Positions 13,101 to 27,300 of a DNA stretch of 64,000 bases are shown piece by piece (position 1 is the first letter of the stretch; every line of letters begins with the position of its first letter). Both the position numbers and the translations under genes were made by a program. Where the stretch lies: positions 232,599 through 296,598 of the forward strand of contig LUCM01008319.1 of NCBI GenBank assembly GCA_008360955.1, written 5' to 3'. The DNA is from Fasciolopsis buskii. Its lineage: Eukaryota > Platyhelminthes > Trematoda > Plagiorchiida > Fasciolidae. The notes below the pieces were generated by a model that made no database searches, was not told the DNA's origin, and saw only the letters and a program-made list of their open reading frames with translations.

Positions 13101-16100
13101 TTCGACGACATGGCCAAAGCAATTATCCACTTCCGATTTTTGCATGGTAAAGGCAGTTTCACATACAACACGGAATAAATACTTTATCGTCAGGATGTGG
13201 TCAACCCTTATTCGAAAATTGCATTCAGTCAAATTCACATCCGTTTCTGCTCAATCCGTTTGCCCGTCGTGTAATCCCGTTTTGTCGACACAACGTAGTG
13301 AGTAGACCCAAGTGATTGGCTCCAAGCTGGCGACTTTTCCGGAAGCATTTTGCAGCACCTGGTAATTAATATGTAACAATCTGCTACACGAAATGTAACT
13401 GGTGACGATATTTTATTAAAGTTGTACTTGTAACAATGCCACCTGTTCAGAGAATTATTAAGCAATAACGTATGACTGTCTAGAAGTCTGTTTTAGGCGT
13501 AGATTTTTATTGAATTGTCCTGTCATGTCTGGACATCAATCATTTCCTTATGTAGCTGAAGTTTCACGATCGGAAGCAAACGCCACTCATTCCCACATTT
13601 TTAATGTAAAACAAATCATTACTGAATTTCCCAATCACAGTTTGTTCTCGTTATTAAAGTCTTTGACGGGGACGAGTTTTGTCCGCATATGGCAGGAAAT
13701 TTTGCCGTGCATCAGTTTCGTCACGAAATACGGGTATGGTGAAGTGAAAGTCAAATCTCATATCGGCTGTTAGTGTATTGTTTTCCTCCAAATTACAGGC
13801 ACCCTTGCAAATGCATTCCATTTGTATTTGAGCTTTAGTAGGCTCTAAACAATCATATGAACACGTGAACAGAGTTTACCGAATTGATCCCCATTGGCGA
13901 TTACCACTGGGTACCAAGTGAATTCACACGTCCATTAGGAGCCTTGCATGTATCCTCCGGATAAGCCGTGATATCAAAAAGTTCCCCTATGTAGCTGTAC
14001 CACAAGGGAAAACTCTGAATTTTGTTCACAATGTGAACATACGTTGGATCCATATAATCTGCAGCTTTCAAGGGTCTGCGTAATAATGGAAGCAATTATG
14101 GACTGGTTTAGAGGCTCACTTATATGTGCGGTTTACAGTTCACTAATAACCATGTGATCACAGGACTTAGAAACAGGTAAAAATGATGTGAACAACTTGT
14201 TAAATAATATTTCCTTTATTTGTTTTTGAACATTAAACAACGGGAAAATTTAAAAAGATCTCCACTGCAATTTTATGTTTCTGTCCATTTCTACGTCTTT
14301 GTGAATGATATCAGTAACACCAAAGTACTTAGGAAACAACATTTACAAACGCGGTAACAAAGCGTGGCATTGAAACAACGCCTGTTTTTTCGATTGTCGG
14401 CATAATAGAGGCGGTAATCAAGTGATAAATACCTTGATGTCTCAATCTAAAGATGATTGGTTCAATTCTTTCCAACTTTGGTCAAAATACCCACCTGGCA
14501 ACATCCATTTGACGGCGAAACTTTTCGTGTAAATGATGCACTTTGCCGTACTAGTAAGAAAGCAGCGGATGTGGGGAACACAAAAGCAACAAGTTCTTAC
14601 TTTTATCTAAAGCAGCACTTGCAATGCCACTTTGGTGCTTAACTCTTCCGCTAGTCCAAACTGCGACCCGGGACCTGAATAAAAGCGCAGTGGGTGAGGC
14701 ATCGAGGAGATAAACAGTGAACTGAAACCATAAACAAAATATGAACGGGGACGCAACGGTATATCTGGCACAATGTATCTGGTAGTACAGCAAAAATGTC
14801 TTTTAACTAGAACCCATCTGACAAAAATATCATAGCGATTCACCTTCAAATTAGTTATTCTCTGCACAGTTGCCAGGTTCGGGTACCCTGAAAGTGAATA
14901 CTTGACTAGTTTAACGACTATGAAAATCGGCCATCGAGTTACCGTAGCGTTTTTTCTTTCTACCGGCATCAAAACGAGTCCGAAATCAATGCCACCAAAG
15001 AGGTTCTCCACAGAAAAAGACATTGTCTCGTCAGCAAAACTTTTCTTCGAATTCCGAAAATGTTTTAGTAATGAATTCGAAAATTTAGAAAGTTGTTTTT
15101 CGGAACAAAATAATCGCTCCTGATCGCATTTCTGTTGCAGAATTTGGGCCTCTAACCAAAAGCATGCGAAGTTATAAAAAGGTAAGATAATTACTAGTCT
15201 GGAATTAATTAATTTGTTCGCAAATTAGTTGAGAAATTTAGCAAAATCTAGTTAGTCACGTAAATTGTCTACTTTGCACTCGATTGAAGCACATTTTGTA
15301 CCAATGAGATCTGAAAATGTTCTCGTTTGACCACTTGGAAGTATATGGGAGCATAATATGGCTATTCCGTTCATGAATTCAGTAATAACCTTTACATATC
15401 TACCGTACTTCGGACTGGATTGGCATTCACGATGTTTACTCGCATTTCAATCATCAGCCCTAAACTACAACATGACATCAATGAAGACTGAACCGTAATT
15501 GATGACAGCCCAAATTATTATTTATCGTTATATCGTGAGATTTTGTTATTTCTCGAAATCATCCACGGAAACAGATTAGAATACTTGAGTCCAGCGTCGT
15601 TCATCCCCATTTCAAGTTCTAATCAAAGCCCGAATGTTATAAGCTGGGTGGAATTTCTCAAGAAGTAATAGCATTTGCGGTGATATCATGCCTTAAAATG
15701 GTTATTCAGGCCTCGAGATGGTATGAGGGTCGACGTGCTGGGATGTTGACCAATTAGCCGCTGTCATTTTGCATAGCGAGATGGTGCTATTCATGCACAC
15801 AGTTTGTAAAGGAGAACAGGACTACGGATGAAAGCGTCTTTTCGGCATCATTCGAACTTGCCTTAGTAGTTGGATATTTCAAATCGCATAAAAAACACTT
15901 TGCTCATTATTTATCATCTAATTAACTAGCATACAGAAACAAAAAAGTAAAAAATAATGTTTATCCGGTTTGCTCATTGTATCGTTTGATTTTTTTTCTG
16001 ACTGCAAGTTTATGATACAGACTTTTTTTGATCTCCAAAGAATCGGGTCGAAAAGAAGGTGCACTATCGTTCAGTTCGATTTTTTGATGAAAATGATCAA

Positions 16101-17644
16101 AACTTCATTTAATTACGTCACTGCGTGATAACTAAAATGCAAAGTCAGTAAACTGCATCGTAGTGACGTTCTTACTAAGCCTATCGGTGACGAATGCTTT
16201 CATCCTCTAACGCGTTTTCTCCATCCGCTACAAAGCAGGCCACGATAAGATTTAATTGTAGTACTAAAATAAGTAAAGTTTATTAAACAGACTGAGTTTG
16301 TCCTTGATTGCTGGTAGAATTTGCGTCCTCGGTGATTTTGAAAATGGAAACTCTGCAATTTCAAGCATTTTGAGTTGATGCTCACTGTGTTCCAAGCAGA
16401 ACAAGTGAGCTGAGCGGGAAATTCAATATCACGACTGAGTTTTCTGTGCTTATGAAACTGGAACATGTTGAAATTCGAGAAGAGAGAAGGTTTAAAAAGT
16501 GATTCGGAAATGGGCTGAAATAAAATAGTGCCATCTACATTATCCAACAGCGTTTTGGTCTTTCTGTTTTCGTTGTGGTACACAGGTACAATATCAATAA
16601 TTTTATGCTAGAATTGGTCATTTAAGGGGTTAGGAGGCTACTTTAACTCATTTTACATACAGCAACAGTGTATGCTCAACAAGCAACCACGCATGAACAC
16701 CTGGGATTGTGAAAACCAACATGAGGTGACTGCTGATGTACTAAGACAATTGTTTGTGTACAATTGTAAACCACCAATTCCTTCGCCCTGTAATAGTAGG
16801 AGTGCATATTTGCCATTCCATCACGTGTGCACGACTTTGTTCACTGCCTAATTGCAAGCGAATCTCGAGGTGAATTTCGTCTCTTTGTGGTGTATATTCT
16901 GATGTGTTTGGGCAGAAAAATACAGGATCGGAAGCAACGCGTCCGATTCTAGAGAGTTCCTCGTACAAACCAAAGTTAGCATTCGATAAATATGTCGCAC
17001 AGACCAACAAAATTTAAAACCTAACCGACTGAGGTGATTGGGTTATTACTTGCACTTCACACCGCCTTTGATTTCCCTTCACCTAGAATTATCTCACTTT
17101 TTAACTCTTTTGTTTTGACAGACAAGTGGTGTTTTATTAATCCTCGCAAAAAATCGGGAGTTCATTGACTGCGCTCCGCTTTATTTAGCTATTTGAGACG
17201 CTGGGCGTCAATCATGATTTGAGTCCCCGTTTCTTTTATATCTCATTTCAAAATTACGCACATGTTCGACATGTGACTAAGCGCTCTTCTGTGCTATGCC
17301 AGTAAGCATTACAAAATAGCTCCTTGTGAGAAAGTCCATCTAAGGTAGTCTTCATGCCTGCTGTTCTACATAATCTAGGAGCATTTGCTGAAACATGGTG
17401 TTTGATAGCCATGTCCCGCTTTCTGATATTGAAAACAAACCCAAATATATCTTCAAAACAGACAAAATCTAGTGAACTCCATGGATTTATACACTTTAAA
17501 ATTCTGTTCCGGCGACCCATATGTGTTCATCGTCGATAAACAAATAACTATCCCAAGTCTGTCAGAGGGCATTCTGTTCAAAATAAACACACATGCCTCC
17601 TCCGGATAGAAATGTGACATACCATCCACGAACGACGGGTGACA
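1123..17644. other. No coding exon supported (16.5 kb)
   Basis: The longest open frames are 123 codons (4238-4609, plus), 138 codons (14607-15023, minus) and 127 codons (16200-16583, minus). None shows a recognisable domain, and lengths of this order are expected by chance at this base composition. Apart from the hairpin at 12673, I see no structured element. Diverged transposon fragments cannot be excluded by eye. Confidence 0.6.
12673..12706. repeat. Short hairpin, 14-bp stem with one bulge
   Basis: CGATCAGAAACCAT and ATGGTTTTCTGATCG pair around TTTGG with a single bulged T. No flanking T run or gene that would give it a role. Confidence 0.5.
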
Positions 17645-17672
17645 GATAAGATAAGATAAGATAAGATAAGAT
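17645..17672. repeat. (GATAA)n microsatellite
   Basis: Five perfect copies of GATAA plus GAT, 28 bp, in otherwise non-repetitive sequence. Confidence 0.97.
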
Positions 17673-18149
17673 TTTCTGAACCATGAAATGCATTCAGTAC
17701 TACTGATAGATCCATACAGTTGTGTTGCTTCCACCGAGTCGCAATGACCCAAATTGTTGAAAGTTTCTGTGGCGAATTCGCACATTGACCGCTGCAGTAT
17801 TCCATTCGCTATCTCTCATCCTCTCAAGCACCGGATTCATGATACACAAACAGCAACTGCCACTCCGTCAACATTCATTCGATGCAAGCAGGCGAACTGA
17901 ACATGGAAAGCTTATCCTCAGTTGAGCGTGAACAGAAACACGTTCATATTCGATTTTCTCATTCTGAGAGTTTTTTCTGCTGTTTCGTTTTTCTCGCTTG
18001 CGGACAAACGACGTCCTATTTGCTCGAAAATCTGCATATAATGTTTCCGTTTCATTTTATCTCGCCTGCACATTTACAGACTGGACAATATTAATTAAAC
18101 GCCAGGCAACTATCACTTTCAGTCACTGTATGATTCTCTATTAGGTTGA

Positions 18150-18325
18150 TTGTTTTGTCTTTATTATCTCTTTGTGATGAACTAACATTGCACATAACTT
18201 TTAGGAAAGGGACCGCAGCATACCGAGGGTTTATAAGTGGTAAGTCAACCTGCCGTGTGAGGAATGGAATTAGCGCCCTTCACGTCCAACTGCCACAATC
18301 TTATTTGTTTCACTACCACCGAACT
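18150..18325 (-). mobile_element. tRNA-derived SINE, family B
   Basis: The plus strand shows TAGGAAAGGGACCGCAGCA and, later, CCCTTCACGTCCAACTGCCACAATCTTATTTGTTTCACTACC. These align to the tail and tRNA-like head of the copy at 19.2 kb. Both polymerase III boxes are damaged here. Confidence 0.5.
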
Positions 18326-19149
18326 AATCATCCTTCAGGTTCGTAAGGATTCGAAAAGCATTCTAGATTCAACATAACAAAGGATTGGACAAATATGAAA
18401 TTAACTGGACAGGAAAGCATGGACCATATATACCGGAATAGTGGTAATAACCGCGAAATCAGTCGCTTGCTTCCTGAAATATTTCGACTTTCTATTAGCT
18501 TAGGAAACAAACAACGGAGCGAAAACTCGTTCTTTCGATGCACCAAATATTTGGGTTATTACATTTTGCAGATTTCCATCTACGAAACTATTGCATTAAA
18601 AAGTTCATCCATAATTACCAGGGCTAAACGAACCAAACATAATTTGTTTCCATATGCTTGCCAACGCTCGGTCAAACTCCCGAGATTTTTGCGACTGACT
18701 TTCTTAAAAAACGATAAAATAAACATCCAAAGCTGGTGACGAAAATGCCAGATTTGTTAGGCTATGCCAAAGTATATTTCGCACCATAGACCATCATTCA
18801 TTTTGACATTTGCCAGTCGAATTATCAGCTTTCGTCGAATTGTGCCCCTCACGAACAAACTTTTAGAACATAAAAAGTTTCTCAAAGTTGTTGCTGAAAG
18901 AACAAACTAACTTTGTGTCCTGATTAGCTTCCGTTACACCTCTGCCAGAACCGTCGCTCATTCGTAAAACCTACTCGGCTGGTCTATTTATTCAGAAATA
19001 GTTCACGGTTGAAGACCACCCGCTACCCAACTATGAGGGAAAACTTAAAATGCATGAATGTTGTCCATCAACGTGGTTTGCCTATTAGCCAAGGCTAATT
19101 TCTGGCACAAATTTACCTGGCTTCATGGTAGATAATCTAATGAGATTTT
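18326..19149. other. No gene recognised
   Basis: Between two family B SINEs. A 114-codon ORF (18395-18739, plus) has no motif. Confidence 0.55.
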
Positions 19150-19332
19150 CTTTTTATCTTCTACTTTTTAATTCCTCTATTAATGAAACAACAATGTACA
19201 CAATTTTTCAGAAAGGAGACCGCGGCCAACAAAGATCTGCCGGGCGGGGAAGTTGACCGGCGGGGAGAGGATTCGAACCCGCGAACTTCACGTCTGAAGG
19301 CCACGACATTATCCGCTTGGCCACCGTCGTAG
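19150..19332 (-). mobile_element. tRNA-derived SINE, family B (best-preserved promoter)
   Basis: On the minus strand it has a perfect A box (TGGCCAAGCGG, plus 19323-19313) and a perfect B box (GGTTCGAATCC, plus 19279-19269). The ends CGGTGG and CCGCCG pair like an acceptor stem. A non-tRNA body follows (CCCCGCCCGGCAGATCTTTG..., AAAATTGTGTACATTG). The T-stem is imperfect and the body is shared with other copies, so it is a SINE rather than a tRNA gene. Confidence 0.65.
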
Positions 19333-22300
19333 CCGGTGGTTCGTGGCTGTCCAAGCTCCGTTCAAAATATTCGGAAGGTCAACGGCTGACCCAAGCCCTG
19401 GTAGGTCTGCTCAACAGCTTGGCCAATTTGTGCATTCCGAACCAGGAAGACAACTTCTGCCGTGTCCGACTCAATGTACGTCGCATTCCGCTGACCTCAA
19501 TCAGTTCGAAGTGACACTTAAGCATTCACCCTTCAAGCTTAAAAAAACAAAATGAGACAACAAAAATAATTTTTAAAATTAACAAACACATGCTGGAGCG
19601 TTTTCGGTACATTATAATGCATTCCTTCTGGAAATGGATAATATTGTTTAGCTCAGGTTGAGACCGGAATTGGCCTGAATACCTGCTACTTTTCTCTTTA
19701 TTTTAACCTAACAAGCGGTAACTCACAACTTTTTTCATTATGAGTTTTCTTTGGAAGTAAATCCCACCAAGCAGCGGGTAGTCTTGTTACCATTCATACA
19801 GAAGTTCGGCTTTCTGTTCAATAACCAAACTTAACGCAATCAACGGGCCTGTCTGGCCAATTTCAGACAGCTTACAAGCAACAAAATGAACCGATATAAG
19901 TGCACTGCAAGCAAACTCGAGTTGTAAACCCGAGTAAATTTAGCAGATGAAGTGCATTATTAATTATGCAAAAGGAAGATCTGTACGGAACAACAAAATT
20001 TACCAAGTTTCTTTCGATCGAAATTTTGTTTTCACCATCAACTAGTTAGACTTGGCAAATGTCAGATCTGAGTATGTTCGTCCACTTCACCAAATAAGTG
20101 CATTTTGTATGGTAATGAGACTCTGAGAACCGAAAATAGGAAATTTCACACCCGAATAGCTATCATTTTCATTAGACGCAACCAAGGCGAAACTGTTATC
20201 GCAAAAACTTTTAAAATATGCCTCACTTTTAAAACGTGATATCATATTGCCCATTATTCGGTTTGCTTACCGAGCTAGCATATAGGGAAAAGCTTGTTGG
20301 ATTCGTTTCTGTTTCCTCACAATCTTCACCTTATTTGGTTGCCACCAACTGGCAATTCAAGTTAATTTTCTTGATCAAGACAAGGTTCAGTGTTCCTGAT
20401 GATATGAAGAGAAATGGCCAGTTGAATTGAAACGAGAATCTGACCAACACTTGTTGCTATTTGCGCGGAGCTATGATCTATCACTGTTAGCCTTAAAGAA
20501 TGTTTACCTCTGTAAATTTTACAAGAACAACTAAAGTGGACCACTTACTGACACTGATTTGGAACTTAGGCGCTATTTGACAGAATGTACCGGCGGGTAG
20601 AAATCATAATTTCAGATCACAAATGTGATTGGATGATAGGGGATTCTGGTCCCATGACTAAGCAAACTGACTCTATGTTCAGCAAATTCGAATAAGTAAA
20701 CTTGGGCCAAATAAATTGTATTCACCATTAACCAAACTGGTTATATGTTTGATGGATTCCGACTTGTCTTCGCGATTTTTCGTCAAAATTGTTTTGTTCA
20801 TCTCCCAAGACAACACCAAAAGCAGCGTAACACAAACAGCTGAGCAACCGTCCTTCTGATATACTGAAGAAATTAAATGTCGCTGTTTGTATTTCTTGGT
20901 TGGAATCGGTTTGGACCACCGTGTAATACAGTTAATTGTTCCTAATTCATTTGGAATCTTTTTTGCTTCTGCAGAAGACGTTTGCTAGTTTGCTTTTATT
21001 TGCCAACCTTTTGCCGAATTTCATTTATTTACAACGGGCGATGACCAGGACAGAGGGGAACGAGTTCTTTGATAATAGTTTCATAGATTTGTTTACTCAT
21101 GCAAACGTTTGACATCCACACCATCATTCTTGTTTTCGCTGTATACATTGCTGCTCCCTCAGAAAATTCATTTCGGTTTCAAGCAGGCCAAAATTCTCGG
21201 GGAGTATAATGATCTGATTTTGTTGAGTCATTCGTTACATGGGTTTTCTGTCCGTTCAGTGAAATCACCTTCTGTTCTTACTTTCAGCTGTGCTACCTAT
21301 GATAAATTTACTCGCATAAATTTCATGGACCGGGTTGACGTCAATAAAACGTTGCCAATTAAAGTACCATCAAAGTGAGGATAATCCTGAACCCTAGGTG
21401 CGTAAAACAACAGGCTATAATCTTGTCCGCGTACTCCTCATTGAATACAGCCATCTCCAAAGTCATAGATTTACTCAGCTTCCCTAGGTCTTGCATTCTT
21501 GTGCGATTCTGTTAAACAAAAGAATTGATTCACATTCTTGCCAATTTCCGATCCAGGATGATGACTCCGTTTCCAATGCAAGGTCTTATTCTTAGGCGTC
21601 AGATGCGTAATTTGAGGCCTATACGCTCATTAGAATTCCTACCCATTTGTCCACGGGTGGTCCGACTAGATGTCCGTAATTCGTACAATCCTGTTTGCTG
21701 TTTTGTTTCAGTTTCGTTTTTGCAGGGTATTAGAGTTTCCTTAAGTAGGTAGAAAAATGAAGGCTTATAACGTCAGCTACACAGACACTTTGGATGTGAA
21801 TGGATTCAAATTCTTCTGCGGTTTCAGTGTCCTGGTCCATCCGCCAATCTACAAAACTACTTATGAGCCTAGGGCATCTGTTGCGAAAGTGAGTAGACGT
21901 ATTCAAGATTAGATAACCTAAGCAATGGTTGACGTGGGCACTGAAAAACGTACATGGTCATTGCCTTTCATTTGAGTGGACGTTCACTATCCTAGACTCT
22001 TTCATGCATCTATTGGCTCTGAATGATTATTTGTCTATTTATTTCAGGCGCCTCTTTGGAATTTCGAATGGAAACGTAACAAATCTAACAATTACCCTGC
22101 AAGTTCCCTGCACACAAAACTGCACCAGCTAAAAACGTTACTGCATATGCGCCGCAATAAAAATGCCCAACAAAAAGTGTCCAGTTAGAGAAGGTAAAAA
22201 GGATCATGAAATACTTTAGCTTTTCAAGCCTAAAACATTGCAACATAGCCTCAATTATGATGCTTTGCCAGACCAACCAGGGCACGGGGTACGGCAATTC

Positions 22301-24269
22301 GCAATGAACATCCCAGAGGAAAATGACTCATTTTATTGGTATCCACTTATGTCATATGATGACTTGTATTCCAAAATAATATGGGAAGTCCCAAACAAGA
22401 ACTCCTTTAACTGAAGGACTTGAATCAGTTTTCAAAGGTCCCCCAATATGGATAGTCCCGTCGCGCTGTCTCCTTTCGTATCGGGAAATAACTGTGCTGT
22501 TCGATGGAGCCTGTTTGCAACGCCACTTGAGACATTTGCCCAGTCGTTCCAACTAAACGGCTTATAAAACTTGAGCAGACTAAAGCGAATATCAGTCAGT
22601 CTGCTGTCGTAAAAATATGGGCTTCCTTGATACGTGAGCAAACAAATGAATAAATGGATAAACCGTGCACAGTAAATGACACTTGGACGGGAAAAATAGG
22701 ATTCATTTGAGTTGTCATAACCATGATCGGGTTCAGTTGATGGTCCGTGTCGCAAAACCTCTTCATCGGTCTGATGAGACTTGGCTTTGCACGAATGCGG
22801 TCGAAATAATCGGAATACATCTAGCAACCAAATAAAATGCTTTGTACGTCATCCAGTTTAGCCGGGTTCAATTTTAAATAAGGTAGCAGTAGAGCAAACG
22901 TCACAGTTTCTTGTTTTTGCAAAACACAAATTTGGCAGATCAGAAAGCCCCATTTAGGACTCGGAAAATATGAATTGCGGATGCAAACGGTTGCTGTTTT
23001 TTCAGCAGATGGCGAGGAAGCAAATGGACGCGGTTTTTCAACACCTTAGATGTCCATTTAGCAGAAACGTAAGTAGAATTAAAACTGACGATTTACCAAA
23101 CTTTTGATGATCCTTTCGAAAGGATAAACTTGGTTATCACGATTCGAAGTCAAAAAATTGCGTTCAAAAACGTTGCCCGACCCTACTCAAGTATCATCAA
23201 GGGTAAAATTGGTAAGGCACTCAAATATGTTTTTGGTACGAAAGGATAGAAGCTGAACTACATGTGATGTAAGGCGAAAGGCCATGCGCAAAACTATCGT
23301 TGACTTTATTTATACGAGACAAAATTTCATGTTCCTTGTAAGCTGCGCAGTTTGAAAATTTCTCACGGACCCAAGTCATAGTAAGAATCAAATGGCGTAT
23401 GATCTAAGTGAACTGCTGATTCAGGCTTTCAAAGTATACTCCTTGAAGATCGTTCTCGGAAAGATGTTTGATTCAGCACGAGAAGTTAAAGCAAACTGAA
23501 TAAATTATTGCAGATAGAAAAATGGATGGGGTTTTCTTCTGTGTTCGATTTAAGAATAATGACTTCTACCGAGATTCTGGATTAAGTCACGTGTGCCAAC
23601 TCTCACAACTCGACAACATGGTGCATACCAACTACCGGTGGTTTTCACACAGTTCCATTGAATGGACAGGAATTTCAACCGGAAGCACCTGGTGAAATGT
23701 GCTGCAATTATGTTTCTTTCTACCAAGTCATTGATTGACAAGCAGAGAAAAATGCAACCCCATCTTTGACCTGTCTTTTATTCGTGATAAAAGAATTGGT
23801 ATAATGCGTGAAATCTGCATGCAATTGTCCATAAATCAGTCCTATCTCTCCCAGGTTCTTAAGCTGCTTACTTGGATTCTTTCCTGCATGTCAAACCTGA
23901 GTGAGTGTAAACTAGTTTCCGCTTTATTACTTCACTTATATTGAGGATTTCTATACTTTTTCAAATATTAAGGCAAAACTATGCATGTGTAATTTGTGAA
24001 GACGGATAACGCTTTTACGTTTTGTTTATCGTATTCGGTGATGGAACTAGCCCGTTAGCGGGAAAGGAAATCCTTCGTAAATTCTTCCACAAGGTGACTG
24101 GAATTAGAACAGTCAAAAGGTTTTATAGCATTCTGTGCTTTATAAAATCGACTGTGCCCTTGGGGTATATTCAAAAGATCCGGGGAATTCGGCCGTCTGT
24201 GGAATTATGTTCTGATCTGAAGAAGTTTTACGAAACCAAGTAATTAGCGGTAAGGACTCTGCTCATCAT
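19333..24269. other. No gene recognised (4.9 kb)
   Basis: A 131-codon ORF (22432-22827, minus) and shorter ones show no domain or clear splice context. Nothing else seen. Confidence 0.55.
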
Positions 24270-24352
24270 GTGATATCAGCGCTCACTACTGAGTAACTAA
24301 GGAAACACTTTGAAGCTGTTTCATCCCAGTTGATGATCATTAGCAGTGCTCA
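24270..24352 (-). repeat. Family A body fragment
   Basis: Reads GTGATATC..., AAACACT..AGCTGTTTCATCC and ATCATTAGCAGTG on the plus strand, matching the reverse complement of the family A body. Diverged, and without the tRNA head. Confidence 0.45.
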
Positions 24353-27300
24353 TTCACTATAGCGTTGTATTTCAACAAATAATTCTATCTCCCAAGTTTT
24401 TGGCACAGAGCGAAACATATAAACAACACGGCATTTCTTTAGCTTTCATCTTGATAGTGCGAGCCTGACCAGGCCGACTGTGCGAAGCATGCAGGGTGTT
24501 TTGAGGACATACTCCGTTTATATTGTTTATCAAGTGGTTCTGGAGACATTTGGAGTCCCTTAAGACCTATTCGTGAGAATTGTGTGTGAAAATAAATTCG
24601 TTGCTTTAATTTCGATGTAAATTTAAGCTTTAGCAATTTGCAAGCAACCGAAAATATTTTTTGAATGTGAAAAGCACGACTGTGACAACTTCGAAAAGTA
24701 AAAAAAACGAAATTTCAGAAAAACGGGCCCTATGTGCCTAAATGATTATCAAGAACCAAATGAGTTCAAACGTTCAAAGTGAACCTTCGCCCTAGTCGTC
24801 AGATTCCCAGCATGATGTGTTGTAAACAAATTTAGGCACGCAGATATACAAGATGAGATGAATTGGAGTGTGCACTTGTTTCAATCGTGACACGTGCATG
24901 CAAACAAATCAGTGCTTAGTGGGTGATCAGTGTTTTTTCTATCTAGATGCAATTCATCATCAGCGTTATTCTGGTGACCATTTTGAGAATGACTAAGAAA
25001 TAAAATACATATTTTTGGTGTCAGCTTCTTTTTTACAAAATGTCTGATTCTCTCCCTGATCACGTGTGTGACTGGCAAACTGTTAAGTAACCACTGAACG
25101 AACAGTGATGCATGCTCTTACTGGTGGTGCTTATGACCTCTTCGAGGCGAGAGTCTCAACCGCCAGTCACTGGGCTGCACATTTTTTTCTTTTATTTCCA
25201 TCACAGGTTCCGTCATTGTGAAAGATGGGCCGAATTTCATTGAAAATGATTTTTAGTGGTGGAACACAAAATGTCCTGTCCAATATAGAAATAAGCACGT
25301 CCAGGAGCATGTCGCTGGCACTGTGCTCTCAGTGGCATTTGCGTGCGGAAAACGCTCTTGTTTACTGTCTTCTAATGGGCAACACCAGTTGCCTAAATAG
25401 TTTCATTTCTAGTTATTGTATTTATTAAGGAGGTCAGAGCGTAAAACATCTTCAGCACTTACAGATATGGATGTGCGGGTGTGTCGTTGGAACGAACGCA
25501 TTTCGGGAAATAGCTACCCCTACACGTGCCATATTGCTGCTAACTGTGAACACTCAACATTCAATTTGATTGGCTCATATTTTCATGACTGTTCGTCAAA
25601 GACACTATTTCATCCTTTTACCCAATAAGATCTTTGTAAAGCTAGTGATGATCAGTTATAGATTTAGGCTTGTACCTTTTATGGGGACAGCACAATTTCC
25701 TTGTTCTCGTCAGACAGTTTCCGTGGCCAAGTATTTTGAACTTCGAAGTAATTAACTGTCGAGTAGCACGCTAGTGACTGATGGAGCGATTTTTGAAGTC
25801 ACGCACCGATCACTCCTTTCAATGTGATAATCTTTTCTTAACAAACCGTTTTTGTTTCTGTCCTTCGGTCCACATAACAAAAGAGCAATGAACATTCGCA
25901 CCAATCCACAAAATACTGATGGTCCCAAGATTTCAGGTTCCGTGTTTTCTGTTAATTTTCATGAAATTCCATCACCTCATATAATTGTTTTATGAAACTG
26001 GTGTGGTCAAGCCAATTAGCGAAATACAACACTGCACCGGCATCCGTGTAATTCCTCCCCCATCTTCCACGGATAATGCGAATTCGGTTGACACTTTTTC
26101 TGTTAACCCAGTTGGGCCATTTTCAACGCAGAGGCCTTAGCTATTGTTCATCACGTCGGTCTTGACGCAAGAACCAAATATTGATAAAGTCTGTGGTTTT
26201 TGGCAACTCGGAGTCATCTGCTGGGTTCATCTTCATCTTCAAGTCACTGTGAAGTCCGTTTTACCATACGGTTTTTAACTCAGAATCGAATATTGTCAAA
26301 CGCAGTTCCTATATCTGGTTCTAATAGTGGAGTGTGAAGATGCTTTCACCTGTCGACGTTCTATGTTCTCTCTTTCACTGTATCATTCAATGACCGATCT
26401 AAACAATACATTTGCCACCTTCATAGAATATCATAACGGCTGCAGGCCTGTTACTTATGCATCACTAAGACAATAAATTACCATGAGTTCCCCTGGTTTT
26501 TCTGGGTGTTCAAATGTATGAAGTAAAAAGTCTGCATCTGCGGGTCAGGATACCGAAACTCTAAACTGAATAGTGATGTTAAACGGCACTCTGGTGGGCA
26601 TCAAAACCGAGGCCAATATACATTAGTTTGCAGGTTTCAAAACAGAGTTCAGTTGTTTTTATGTTGATGCATACATTAAGAATCTTTGAAACAATAAAAA
26701 GAATTTGAGACATTTTAGATTATTTGCGTTGCTGGTAGCCTTGGACCACGTAACTGTACTCCCACCAAGCGTTACTAGTACACTACACACTCTGTTTCCC
26801 TTGAAAGTCTTCTTGAAATGCTGAAAGTAATCAAGAACAGAGTTCACTTTCGGTAACAATGTAAGTAAGGAAGAACGGATCGTCTATCTTTGGTTTTTCT
26901 CATATAAAGATTAAAGAAATATTATTCTTTTGCTGTAGTTTTTAGGGGTTTTAACGAAAATATTTTTGAATTTGCTGTCAACCGATTTTTCTTGTTTATC
27001 CATAAATTAGTTCAGATAAATACTTTCCGTAATAACGAGCACAATTTAGAATAATCGTCTCATACTATGCCCGGGACCAGAATAATTGCGGACCACCTGA
27101 ATCCAACGTTGACGATTGCTTTTGCAAACTGATATCGGAAACCTGCAGCGATTCCTAATCAGGCTTTCTCCGAGGAGTAGATTTTGTCATCAAGAGGAAG
27201 GGAAATCACCCCAGGATTTGGGCGTTAGGAGACGACGGTCACGGGATCGACTCTACCATCGACCGCTTCCCGTGTCTACCATCAGTTGTCAGTTAAAGAC

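Noticed and set aside
14607..15023. 138-codon minus-strand ORF with some hydrophobic stretches
   Set aside because: No family resemblance and no splice context; about two such ORFs are expected by chance in a window of this size.
16200..16583. 127-codon minus-strand ORF
   Set aside because: No recognisable motif.
17645..17672. Regulatory GATA-factor cluster
   Set aside because: A perfect 5-bp tandem array is better explained as a microsatellite, and no gene is nearby.
19269..19323. Genuine tRNA gene
   Set aside because: A and B boxes are perfect, but the T-stem does not pair properly and the flanking body is shared with other SINE copies.
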